Notes: generated from the letters alone by a model not told the origin. DNA of 64,000 nucleotides from Lucinisca nassula (GCA_963580285.1 OY757023.1:131224027-131288026); one strand, 5' to 3'; shown: positions 47,706 through 57,840, numbered from the stretch's first letter. Numbers and translations are program-made.

Positions 47706-47984
47706 AACTATTACTATCATCATGTTTAATCATACTAAAGAAGTTTTTTCCATTCAAACACGGACCAACTTGTAGAGTTTACTTTTTCATTTTAGTGAAG
47801 CGTAAAACAAAAGTCCTAATGCCAAAATATAGAGGAAAGTAGTACATTATTTGATTCAGCCACACTCACATAGAGCACTTCACATAACAAGTGCTAAACT
47901 AAACTGCAAAGCTACACAAACAGATCACATTACGATAACACAGCCGCAGTGATAAAGTGCTTTCTTTCATGCATCCAAAACGGT

Positions 47985-48254
47985 ATATTCTGGTGAAAAA
48001 TTGTGATATTTTTCTTTTCTATACTCCAAATATATGTTGAGGGTGCTCGTGAGGACTGTTGCATTGAGAAGGTATGACGAGAACCCAAAACCTATGTCTT
48101 TAAACAGAAATAAGAACAATAATGTGTCCCCCTGTAAACAAAGGTTTTCTCTATATAAGCAAGTTGTAGAGGGGTGTTCATTACACGGACTTTACGTGAT
48201 GAGAACCACAGCCTCAGTGTTACTCAGATTATGGCTCTTGTTTTGTACGGGAAT
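47985..48254. repeat. Degenerate copy of hairpin family H
   Basis: AAAATTGTGATATTTTTCTT, GGTGCTCGTGAGGAC and CTATATAAGCAAGTTG follow the H order. The palindrome is largely lost. A matching end motif ATAGGCGTGTTTTC lies at 47276-47290, and the SINE-B lies between. Confidence 0.5.
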
Positions 48255-48309
48255 ATAACCCACAGGCGGCGCCGAGTGAATTAAAGTCAACCCTTTTTGT
48301 ACCAAATGG

Positions 48310-48541
48310 GCCCCGTCAAGCGATTTCGGTACTTATCGCCTATGCGAGCAGCGAAGGTTCAGGCGAGCCTGCGCATCCGCGCAGTCTCGCCAGAACCATC
48401 GCTGCTCGCTCGTACAAGCAGTGGATCAAGAGGAACCTTCAGACCGAAAGCCATATCCATGGCCCCTCTGAATGGCTGGGCATGCGCAGTTAAAATTTGT
48501 CATTACGGATTGCTCGACGACACAAATTCGCTTGACGGGGC
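48310..48541. mobile_element. hAT-like MITE in the right arm of B
   Basis: The ends GCCCCGTCAAGCGATTTC and the complement of GCCCCGTCAAGCGAATTTG are flanked by CCAAATGG and TCAAATGG. The left arm of B (~47215) lacks it and keeps a single copy of the site. A ~65 bp hairpin with CTGCGCATCCGCGCAGTCT (48355-48420) is inserted within it relative to the copy at 34591-34752. Confidence 0.8.
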
Positions 48542-48679
48542 TCAAATGGAATCTTCCACCTGATATATGGCAAGAGTTCATTTCGATATTTAGGGATGTC
48601 AGGCTGTGTTTTCTTCAGAATTTATCCAGAAAATGGTTCAGCTTTTCACAAATAGTGTAGGCCCTGATCAGACGCCGCA

Positions 48680-48940
48680 TTACCGCATTCTGAAGTGTCT
48701 GATCTGTGCCTGCACTGTTTGCAAAGGTACCTCTTTAGGGGTTTCTGGTACTGAATTGGTTAACACAGACTCACGTACCATCTTGTTGTACATGGTCGCC
48801 TCTGCGCCGTTTGCATTCTGAAGTGTCTGATGTGGGCCTGCACTGTTTGCAAAGGTACCTCTTTACGGGTTTCTGGTACTGAATTGGTTAACACAGACGC
48901 ACGTACCATCTTGTTGTTCATGTTCGCCTCTGCACCGTTT
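48680..48940. repeat. ~133 bp direct duplication in the right arm of B
   Basis: CTGAAGTGTCTGAT through GCAAAGGTACCTCTTTA and CACGTACCATCTTGTTGT to CGCCTCTGC occurs twice in a row. The left arm has one copy (46980-47090), so the duplication is private to this arm. Confidence 0.85.
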
Positions 48941-49114
48941 GTATAACCACCTATTTAATATTCATTATTGCATTGTGCAACCTTGTTCGTGCAAAAAAAA
49001 AAAAAAAAAAAAATACATGGCGTTTGATGTTAAAAAAAATGGCACAACCAAATATTCGCACGAACGTCAGCTGTTTACTTTCAATATCGAATTCCTAACT
49101 AATTACAACACAGA

Positions 49115-49365
49115 GTGTCGCCCCCGCCCATAGGGGCTTGAAGAAATATATGGGCTTCATGATGCTTCCACGCAGAGCTGAATCCGGCCCGCGCACTAGT
49201 ACTGGTAAACCGCTTAGAGGATCTAAGCCTCTCCAGGATTGGTTTCATTGGGCGACAAGCCTTGAGATGTCATTTCATCTCAATGTCGGGTAAAAGTCCC
49301 ACAAAATTGGAAGCAACGTCTCCAAAATTACCTTTACAATGTTGATGGGGACGTTACAACTAACA
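49115..49365 (+). repeat. SINE-B in the right arm of B
   Basis: It is flanked by AATTACAACACAGA at 49101-49114 and 49366-49379. The left arm (46815-46830, complement) has one copy of the site and no insertion. The family head and tail are both present, with an internal loss near 49235. Confidence 0.95.
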
Positions 49366-49471
49366 AATTACAACACAGAAATCGCTGAGCCGTGTGGTAT
49401 CTAGGAAATAAAAAGTACAGGCAGAAGAAAAAATAAACAAATAACGCCTCAGGTGTTTACAGATTGCACAA

Positions 49472-49648
49472 GAGTGTGAGAGAGAGAAAGAGCGAGAGAG
49501 AGAGTTGTACGTCTCACTATAAGCTAAGGTCACCTAAGGAAACGGGATCTCGGTTTAAAGACACATCCGAAAGTCTGAAGAAGCCTGGGATCGATCCCGC
49601 GCCTGGTTTACAAGTCAAGTAGCATAACCACTACACCACGAAGGCTTC
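49472..49648 (-). repeat. SINE-A in the right arm of B
   Basis: This is the mirror of 46461-46716, with GAAGCCTTCGTGGTGTAGTG and GGATCGATCCC on the minus strand and a short CT/GA tail. TACAGATTGCACAA and TACTGATTGCACAA flank it, matching the left-arm duplication sites. Confidence 0.9.
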
Positions 49649-52442
49649 TACTGATTGCACAATTTGTGTGTTGAAAGGAAATATAAATGATTATAGAGCA
49701 GCCTCTATGTTACTCAATTGCAGCATTATTACAAGTAATGCCCTGGAGCTGGCATGAAATAGATTCCACCGAAGTTGCCGGTGTTAAGTCACCAGCATTC
49801 GTCTTTATTGAAGATGTAACCGAAATCGTCTGATCTGTCATCAATGTTAGCCTTCGAAATCTCTGATCTGTGTTTGTGGACAGTCGTATAAAAAACAATC
49901 TGTAGTTAGAGACAGCATTTTTTTTGGACACCTGGTCTCTTTAGAGGGGCGTAGTTTGTATATTTAACCGAGTTATACGGCCCAATTTAGCAGAAATGCT
50001 GCTGAATAATCGTAGTTTTAGCATGAGTAAGTGAATGTAACATATTTTGTTCCGTAGACGTACACTTGACGCCGAAAACAGAAATTCATAAAATTTTCGA
50101 TGAAAATATTTTTCAACGAACTGGAAAAGCCTTATCTGCTTTGAAATGTAGTCAGAATTTTGCTGCGGTATATCCAGGCATTTAGTTTCTTCTCCAATAG
50201 CAGCAAAAGTCAACAGATAAACAGATTGCCTTCTCGATTTATACAAACAAAAAAAACTTCACCTACCCTTTCTATGAAACGTTTTCCGCGATCTGGCTTA
50301 GAGACAGTAATCTGTCTTCGACGCAGCCGGTTGTACGGTGTTATTAAGGACCAAGAAAATATATTGTTTAGGAGTTAGGATATGAGCTGTTTCTGAGATA
50401 TGAGGCCCTCTTATGAAGTGAAAGGGAGAGGAATGGCCCCTGTGGACCGCCAAGTTGGTGTGACAATGTGTCTAATCACAAGGAACAAGAATATATGTGA
50501 TTGTGAGGTGGGGTCCTAATGGTGTCTGAGATATATGGCCTTTCATGAAGTGGAGGGGCGGGCCATGGCATCACACATTGCCCTAGCACAAAGAGACCCC
50601 AGGTTGATGTGACTGAACATCATAAGGAACACAAATATACATGCATAAGGGATGGGGATCTGAGCCGTTTCTGAGATATATGACAATTAATGAAATGGAG
50701 GGGTGGTGCATGGCCCTGGCGCACCCCAGGAGACCCCTAGGTTGGAATCACTGAATGCGTCTTATCGTAAGGAACAAGAATATATATGGTTTAGGGGTGG
50801 GGATCTAAACGGTTTCTGAAATATTAGGCCTTTTATGAAATAGAGGGGGTGGGCATGGCCCGGGCACATCCCAGGGAACCACCAGGTTGGTGTGACTGAA
50901 TGCGTCTTATCATAAGAAACAAGAAAATATATGGTTTTGGGGTGAGGATCTGAAAGGTTTCTTAGATATATCGCCTTTTATGAAGTGGAGGTGTGGGGTA
51001 TGGCTCCGGCGCACCCCTGGAGCCCTAGGTTGGAATCACGGAATGCGTCTTATCATAAGAACAAGAATATATATGGTTTAGGGTAGGGATCTGAACGGTT
51101 TCTGAGATATTGGGCCGTTTATGAAGTGGAGGGGATGGGGCATAGCCTCGGTACATCCCAGGGAACGGCCAGGTTGGTGTCACTGAATGCGTCTTATCAT
51201 AAGAAACAAGAATATATATGGTTCTGAATCATCTCAGAGATATATCGCCTTTTATGAAGTGGTGGTGTGGGGCATGGCCCCAGCGCAGCCTTGGAGACCC
51301 CTGGGTTGGAATCACTGAATGCGCCTTATCATATAAAGGAGCAAGACTATATATGGTTTAGGGGTGGGGATCTAAACGGTTTCGGAGATATTGGGCTTTT
51401 TAAGAAGTGGGGGAGGTGGGACATGGCCCGGGCACATCCAAGGGGACCATCAGGTTTGTGGGACTGAATGCGTCTTATCAAAAGAAACAAGAATATATAC
51501 TGTTTTGGGGTGGGGATCTGAAAGGTTTCTAAGATATATCGCCTTTTGTGAAGTGGAGGGGTGGGGTATGGCCCTGGCGCACCCCGGGGGACACGTAGGT
51601 TGGTATCACTGAACGCGTTTTATCATAAGAAACAAGAATATATATGGTTAAGGGGTTGGGATCTGAACGGTTTCTGAGATATTGGGTCTTTTACGAAGTG
51701 AAGGGGGTTGGGCATGGCCCGGGCACATCCCAGGGGACCCCTAGGTTGGTGTCACTGAATGCGTCTTATCATAAGAAAAAAGAACATATATACTTTAGGG
51801 GTGGGGATCCGAATGGTTTCTGGGATATGGCGTTTTATGCACTGGAGGGGGTGGGGCGTGGCCCCGGTACACCCTGGGGGACCCCCAGATTGGTATAAAA
51901 GTATGTGGCTAAAAAGTTCACTCAAGGAATAGTTCTATAAAAGTTTTGCCAAAATATCTGCAATGACTTGGCAGTTAACGCCATTTTTTCAATTTTCCCC
52001 ATTATAAATCTACGAAAACTAAGTTGCCATAGCAACAAAACTAATGAGCCGTTTTTCATAAAAAAAAAAAAAAACACAAACTTTCAATCCCCCAGCCCAA
52101 GGATGCTACAGATAAAATTTGGGCCCAATCGGTCCAGTTGCTTCAGAGGAGATGTCGTTTGAAAGTGTTAACGACGCAGACGCAGACGACGACGACACAC
52201 TTCGGCTCACTAGAGCTCCGGGGGAGCTTATAGGATGGACTTTGTGTATCAAAATAAATGCTTCTAAACTCCGTTCAGAAAATCTGAATCATTTTTTTTT
52301 TTTTTTTTTTTGCAAATTTTATTTTCGTTTCTTTCTTTCTACTGATACTGCGTCGGTCACATTTGACCATCACCGCAGGTGTACATTACATATACTCCAG
52401 GTTTTCTTGCTTTTAATACTCGTTTTAGCCCATATCATTATG

Positions 52443-52710
52443 CAAACACGTCTATACAAATACATTGTAACCTTTATCGCCGAAAAAAAATTTTAAGAAG
52501 AAAAATTGTGATATTTTTCTCATTTCTGCTCAAAATATAGATTGTGGGTACTCGTTAGGACCGCCTCGATGCGGCGGTTCTAACGAGTACCCACAATCTA
52601 TATTTTAGGGCAGAAATAAGAAAAAAAGCTTTACCCCTGTAAACCCCAGTTTTACTATATAAAAGTGGGATTCAAGGGGATCAAAATTATATAGGCGTGT
52701 CTTCGTGATG
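52443..52710. mobile_element. Hairpin family H, best-preserved copy
   Basis: It starts near AAACACGTCTATACAAATAC and ends near ATATAGGCGTGTCTTC, so the ends are inverted. The central palindrome 52536-52565 / 52573-52602 has 30 bp arms with one mismatch and a 7 nt loop. It includes GGGTACTCGTTAG and CTAACGAGTACCC. Downstream are a TTTTACTATATAAAAGTGG TATA-like stretch and GATTCAAGGGGATC. No transcript-like reading frame follows. Confidence 0.75.
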
Positions 52711-52714
52711 TGGG

Positions 52715-53495
52715 AAAGTTTTAGATTTGACCGTCCGCCAACTTCTGACACTTTTTTGAACTTTGACCTCTAAGTGCAACCTTGACCTTGGAGGTACGGA
52801 TTTCGGTTTTGCGCGCGACACATCGTATTATGATGGTTAACATTTCTGCCAAGATTTTTCAAAATCCATTCCAGAACTAGGAAAGTTATTGACCGTGTTT
52901 AAGTTTCAGACCCTTTTTTGACCTTTGACCGCTAAGTACAACCTTGGCCTTGGCGGTACGGACCCTGGTTTTGTGCGCGACTCATCGTCTCCTGATGGTT
53001 TACTTTTCTGCAAATGAGTTTTCAAAATCCATCCAGAAATAAGGTTATTGACTGCTTTTAAGTTTCGGAAGGACGAACAAACGGACGGACGCAAGAGGGA
53101 GCAGTTATGGGTTGCACCACAGAAATACGGACAAATTGACACCCCAGAACGTTGTCCATCATAGACTCATTCCTACTGCCGGGGTTTTCGCAACTCAGAA
53201 CTCATCTCTGTACGTTCAGACCCACAGGCCAAGGAAAATCATGGACACCGAACTTGTGAAAATAAGATGTGTTTGCAAACAACACCTATACCCCACCCCA
53301 CCTCTACCCCCTGGAAGTCATTAGAAAATATCAATTTATGTCGTGCAACTCTCAAGTCGATTTGTCCCCACAAGTCCGACCAGTACACATATACCCTCTC
53401 ACGCAAGCTGACGGACGCGCCGACAGATGGACGGACGGACAGCGACATGTCACCATAATACGTCCGATTATTTTTTCAAACCGGCGTATGAGAAT
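52715..53495 (+). mobile_element. P11: short relative of P3
   Basis: Two to three monomers with TGACCTTTGACC, GGTACGGA, GACACATCGT and TTAACATTTCTGCC lead into an ACGG microsatellite (53074-53092). A second ACGG/ACAG tract is at 53408-53442, followed by an ACGTCCGATT / AACCGGCGTAT near-hairpin. The part between the two tracts is unassigned. Confidence 0.55.
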
Positions 53496-53634
53496 ATGTA
53501 TACCCCTCTGAACACCAATTTTCCTCTATATATAATGTTATTTACAGGGTTGAGGGTGGGGTGGGTGAGGGGGAGGGGGTAATTGGACAGACTTGATAAC
53601 TAAATAACATAGTGTTTTTTTCGCAGCTCTGATG

Positions 53635-53875
53635 AAAATGCGTGATAATTTTCTTACTTTTGTTACAAACATAGACTGTGGGTGCTCGTTAGAACCTTAA
53701 TGAAAGTTGGTTCTTACGGTTACCACATTCTCAGACTTGAGCAAACTATGGGCAATAATGATACCACAAACACCACTTTTCTATATAAAGTAGGGTTTAC
53801 ACGTCATATTTTCCAGTTCTGCAGTGTATTTCTTGCTTCCAAAGGATAACCATTTTATAGAACATATTTACAGAG
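53635..53875. repeat. H-type copy joined to a satellite fragment
   Basis: GGGTGCTCGTTAGAACC and TATATAAAGTAGGG follow the H order in degenerate form. From 53812, CCAGTTCTGCAGTGTATTTC, TTGCTTCCAAAGGATAAC and TATAGAACATATTT are the reverse complement of the satellite block (for example 190-235). In the satellite these two pieces are also neighbours. Confidence 0.65.
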
Positions 53876-53956
53876 ATGTCCTTTACAAGGCCTTCTCAAC
53901 GTGATGAAAAATATAAATGTCTTCATTTGCAGTTTTAACTCAATGAGAATCTTTGG

Positions 53957-54566
53957 TAATGTCGGTTTGATTTGATGTTTAACCTCCCCGTCAACACTTT
54001 GTAGGTCATTTTGTGGAGGCGTTGTTTCCAATTTTGTGGGACTTTTACCCGACACTGAGATGAAATGACATCACAAGCCCTGTCGCCCAATGGCCCCCGC
54101 CCATCGGGGCTTGAAGAAATAGATGGGTTGCATGATGCTTCCACGCAGAACTGAAACCGACCCGCACACGAGTACTGGTAAAGCACTTAGAGGATCTAAG
54201 CCTGCCCAGGCAAAGCGGTGCGAGTCGGCCCGTACATGCTTATAAATCCTATTGATTTCATTGGGCGGCTGGACTTGAGATGTCATTTCATCTCAACGTC
54301 GGGTAAAAGTCCCACAAAATTGGAAGCAGAGTCTCCAAAATGACCTTTACAGTGTTGACGGGGACGCCGCTAAACCTGAAATCAAACAAACCTGTCGCCC
54401 AATGAAACCAATAGGGTTTATAAGCATGGACGGTCCGACTCGCACCGCATTACCTGGGCAGGCTTAGATCCTCGAAGCGGTTTACCAGTACCCGTGTGCT
54501 GATTCAGCTCTGCGTGGAAGCATCATGCAGCCCATTTATTTCTTCAAGCCCAAATGGGCGGGGGCC
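53957..54566 (-). repeat. SINE-B (minus) split by a second SINE-B
   Basis: The minus-strand element runs from GCCCCCGCCCATTTGGGC at 54566 to GACGGGGAGGTTAAACATC near 53970. It is interrupted at CCTGTCGCCCAATG, which is duplicated at 54079-54092 and 54391-54404. Confidence 0.95.
54093..54390 (+). repeat. SINE-B (plus) nested in SINE-B
   Basis: The full family runs from CCCCCGCCCATCGGGGC to AATCAAACAAAC, with 14 bp target duplications in the host SINE-B. The tail reads GACGGGGACGCCGCTAAACC, a small insertion relative to other copies. Confidence 0.95.
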
Positions 54567-54639
54567 GTAATTGTTGGTGATTGCAAGGGAAAATATTGTT
54601 TGAGCCGGGGCACAGCATTTCCTACAATTACATGTACGC

Positions 54640-54715
54640 CCAGCGAAGACTCGGATCAGCCTGCGCATCCGCGCAGTCTAATAAGAGTCTTCGTTGTGCG
54701 CTCTGAGAACAGCTA
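54640..54715. repeat. Short hairpin repeat with GCGCATCCGCGCAGTCT core
   Basis: AGCGAAGACTCGGATCAGCC and TAATAAGAGTCTTCGTTGTG pair around the core CTGCGCATCCGCGCAGTCT. A diverged relative is inside the MITE at 48355-48420. Confidence 0.6.
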
Positions 54716-54887
54716 AGGGCCCAATGCTCCTTCATGCAGCAAGGACAGTCTATGACCATACTATAGGGATGCGCAGGCTGGTCTGGTTCTTCCCTGGGTG
54801 CACCTGCAAATTGAAGGAAATGCTAGCTCAATTTTCTTACCAACTATCTTCCTTTCGTACCTACTACGGTTACTGCGATCGGTCCAC

Positions 54888-55130
54888 ACGAGTACTGGTA
54901 AACCGCTTAGAAGGCCTTAGCCTGTCCAAAGCATAGTAGTGAGAGTCGGACCGTCGTTGCATATAAACCCTATTGGTTCCATCTGCTCATAGGGTGACAG
55001 GGCCTGAGACCTCATTTCAACACATAGTCGGGTAAAAGTCCCACAAAATTGGAAGCAAAGTCGCCAAAATGATCTAAATAGTGTTGACGGTGACGTTAAA
55101 CTGTTAAACTTCAAATCAAATAAACAAAAC
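54888..55130 (+). repeat. SINE-B, head missing
   Basis: It starts at ACGAGTACTGGTAAACCGC and ends GTTGACGGTGACGTTAAAC with AATCAAATAAACAAA. Confidence 0.85.
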
Positions 55131-55408
55131 TGTGATCGATCGCATTTTGACCATTTAATACTCACTGGTGTACATTACATACACTCCAAAGCTTACAAAG
55201 CAATCATGTTATTGCGATAGGGATCTTTAACCAGCGCAGGGGATGATTCTCCCCCTTGCACTGGGGCCCCGATTCGAAAAAATTCGCTCCATTTGCTTAA
55301 TTTGTAGCATTCGTCTCTGCAAAAAATATCAAAGGACACCAAAATTTTATCACCTCTGCCGCGGATCGAACGGGAGCCTCTAGCATCTCCTGTAGGCACA
55401 AAACGTTG

Positions 55409-55475
55409 ACTCAACGTTGAACTAACGTTGAAACAACGTTTTAAACGTTGTTTCAACGTTAGTTCAACGTTGAGT
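55409..55475. repeat. Perfect 67 bp palindrome of CAACGTTG units
   Basis: Two perfect 33 bp arms surround one T at 55442. Each arm carries three ACGTT motifs in ACTCAACGTTG, ACTAACGTTG and AAACAACGTTT. The palindrome sits between AGGCAC and GTGCC, so the symmetry may extend a little outwards. Flanking sequence (55360-55385 and 55480-55500) has a degenerate tRNA B-box-like GGATCGAACGGG. Confidence 0.95.
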
Positions 55476-55921
55476 GCCTGCTGGGTTAGAGGCACTGCCA
55501 GACAAATCTGATAAAAAAACAATTTAGTCAACTTACAAATAAACATCTCCTCCCTCATCTAGCAAAATATCTTCTGTCTTCTACATATGATTTTACACCT
55601 GTATTTCTTTCTTTCTGTACTGCGCACACAGACTGAATCTTGTCAGACCATTGAAAAATACATGAACAAGAAAGCATGTATCACAAAAAAAAATCATGCA
55701 ACCATCGACCAATGGGATAAAAAGATCAATCAACAGCTCAATCGCCTGGTCGTGAACTTCTCTCACTGCCAAATGCATGGGACTATTTAAGGCGAATGGA
55801 TACACACACAAAAGGAGGTAACTCTAACATAAATGTGGCTGAAGCTTTTCTTTCAAAACAAGACGCGTTAACAAATCCATATAATGAATAGCCTTGTTCA
55901 CAATGTAAACCGCACTTTATC

Positions 55922-56262
55922 CACCCCCGCCCATCGGGGCTTGGAGAAATAGATTGGGCTGAAATAGATTCCACGCAGAGCTGAAACCGCCTGTGTGAAT
56001 GAGTACTGGTTAGCCGCTGAGAAACTCTAAGCCTGCCCAGGCAAAGTGGTGCGAGACAGACCTGCATCCTTTTGGTTTCATTGGGCGGCAGGTACCGAGA
56101 ATGATGGCAGGTATCTTGAGGCATGCATATAAATCAAATTGGTTTCATTGGGCGGCAGGTATCGAGATGTCATTTCATCTAAATGTCGGGTAAAAGTGCC
56201 ACAATATCTCCAAAATGACCTAAATAGTGTTAACGGGGACGTCAAACCAACAAAGTACTGTA
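55922..56262 (+). repeat. SINE-B with internal tandem duplication
   Basis: The family head CCCGCCCATCGGGGCTTGG and tail AACGGGGACGTCAAACC are present. GGTTTCATTGGGCGGCAGGT occurs twice (about 56074 and 56141), a ~67 bp duplication. Confidence 0.85.
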
Positions 56263-56539
56263 AATACTAATAGAAGGTGATGGTAGAAATTTTCTAGCAT
56301 ATTATTGGTCGAGCCAGTGTTTATTCCGAATTGGAAATCCAATGATCAAGCCACTAAGCTATAGAGGACTGGTGGAGTACATAAAGAAAAATAAAGATAA
56401 TTTTAAGTAAAACTACAGTCGAACTTCAATGGCTCGAACACCTTTGGGACCACGAAAATCTGTTCGAGACAGGGGGTAGTTCGAGCCAAAGAGGGCTACT
56501 ATTAGTGGCATACTAGGAGGCATTATGAAGATATTTTTG

Positions 56540-56735
56540 GGACATCTTTTCGGTGTTTTATAATGAAAATATATGCTGTGTGTACTCATTAGAATCGCCT
56601 CATCGAGGCGATTCTAATGAGTACACACAGCGTACATTTGCAAGATAAAATCAGAAGATCTTCTTAATTATCCCGCAGTACTTTTTATACAGAGAAATTC
56701 CATAGGGGTTCAAGAACGGGTTCGACTCAGCCATC
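56540..56735. repeat. Hairpin family H, perfect palindrome copy
   Basis: The arms 56575-56600 and 56606-56631 are perfectly complementary over 26 bp, with the loop CATCG. They include GTGTGTACTCATTAGAATC. TTTTTATACAGAGAAATTCC and GGGGTTCAAGAACGGG follow at the positions seen in other H copies. Sequence differs from 52536-52602 while pairing is kept. Confidence 0.8.
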
Positions 56736-56849
56736 GAAGTTCTACTGTATATTTGTTCTTTGTTTGTAAACATGCAGTTTTATTATGGAAAGACTTCAAG
56801 TATTTTTGGATAAAGTCATCATGCTATAAAATGATATACAAAGCACATG

Positions 56850-57840
56850 TTGTGGGCCTAAATCACTCACCTGAGTTAGATGTTAACGAACTCTAACTGA
56901 CCATAGCTGGAGTATTTGTTGGAAATCGATGAAAACTAGAGCTTTTGTTTGTTTAATTTTAGGTTTATCGTCCCCGTCAACACTGAAAAGGTCATTTTGT
57001 AGACGTTGCTTTCAATTTTGTTGGACTTTAACCCGACATTGAGATGAAATAACATCTCAAGCCCTGTCGCCCAATGAAAACAATAGAGTTTATTAGCATG
57101 GACGGTCCCACTCGCACCGCGGTTCCTGGACAGGCTTAGATCCTCTCTGCGGTTTACCAGTACTAGTGTGCGGGCCGGATTCAGCTCTGCGTGGAAGTAT
57201 CATGCAGCCCATATATTTTTTCAAGCCCCTATGGGCGGGGGCCGTGAAAACTAGAGCTACCAGAGGATTTGACTAAAGCCCGCCACAGAATTTTTGTTCG
57301 TGAAATACCCCTAGTGTTGACATATTTTGAAACCATGCTTACCAAATAACATAACTGAAAGATGATGTAAAACCGAACAAGGGATTTAACTACATCTGTT
57401 CTGGCCTCTAGGTCCTGATTCTGGTATACAAAACAAAACAGTCCACTGGTTTCAACTTTGCAGTTCTTGAGAATTGTGCGAGCAAAACTTTTTATAAAAG
57501 TTTGTTAAATCTATGAAGGGATGTAATCCCAAGATTTACAGGGCGCTGGCCCTGATTATGGTATACATGACACATCAGCCCACTGTTTGTGTGTTTACTT
57601 TTTAACTTTTACAGCCAAGTTCCTGAGATATCTTAGAAAATCATAAATAATATAAAATTAATTATGGATTTAACATCAAGAGTTGCAGGCCCCTAGGCGT
57701 GATACTCACCATCCATGTGTGTGACAGGTTCAGGCCTGTAACCCTAAGCGTTCTTCAGGAAAGAGTGACAAACATTTTCATGAATGGCAAATTGTAAAAC
57801 CTATGAAGGGATATTACTCCAAAGACCTTGGTAAGTTGAT
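56850..57840 (+). mobile_element. P10: degenerate tandem-core element
   Basis: A head-like GTGGGCCTAAATCACTCACCTGAG is followed by about three imperfect units with CTATGAAGGGATGTAATCCC, CTATGAAGGGATATTACTCC and CAAGGGATTTAACTAC. GGTATACATGACACATCAGC and CCACTGTTTGTGTG also recur. A SINE-B interrupts it. No ACGG tail was found. Confidence 0.5.
56944..57244 (-). repeat. SINE-B with 14 bp target duplication
   Basis: TGAAAACTAGAGCT flanks it at 56930-56943 and 57245-57258. The minus strand starts GCCCCCGCCCATAGGGGC and ends GACGGGGACGATAAACC with an A-rich AAACAAAC tail. Confidence 0.95.

Larger units (their letters stand above)
40423..50342. mobile_element. Element B: long-TIR element inside P9
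   Basis: The ends CACACCGTACAACCGGC and the complement of AACACCGTACAACCGGC sit next to ATTAA direct repeats (40418-40422 and 50343-50347). The inverted arms run about 1.5 kb: left 40423-40820 plus 46178-47265, right 48255-50342. They include AGATTACTGTCTC, TCGGCGTCAAGTGTACGTC, CGGTGGAATCTATTTCATGC and a SINE-A at mirrored positions. The left arm is split by element C. The spacer 47266-48254 holds a SINE-B and a hairpin-family copy. No transposase was recognised. Confidence 0.85.
40021..52235 (+). mobile_element. P9: tandem-core element split by a 9.9 kb insertion
   Basis: The head at 40021 is ACAAGAGGCCCATGGACC with ATGCTCACCAGAGCTC. Core monomers of ~145 bp (GAATGCGTCTTATCATAAG, ACAAGAATATATATGGTTTA, GATCTGAACGGTTTCTGAG) lie at 40130-40422 and 50343-51890. 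The tail at 52095-52235 has ATGCTACAGATAAAATTTG, a GACGACGAC tract and CTCACTAGAGCTCC. The monomer reads straight across when 40423-50342 and one copy of ATTAA are removed. Confidence 0.85.

Noticed and set aside
56300..56370. tRNA-like segment on the minus strand (CTATAGCTTAGTGGCTTG)
   Set aside because: Only the A-box side is recognisable; the B box is too degenerate to call a SINE or tRNA.
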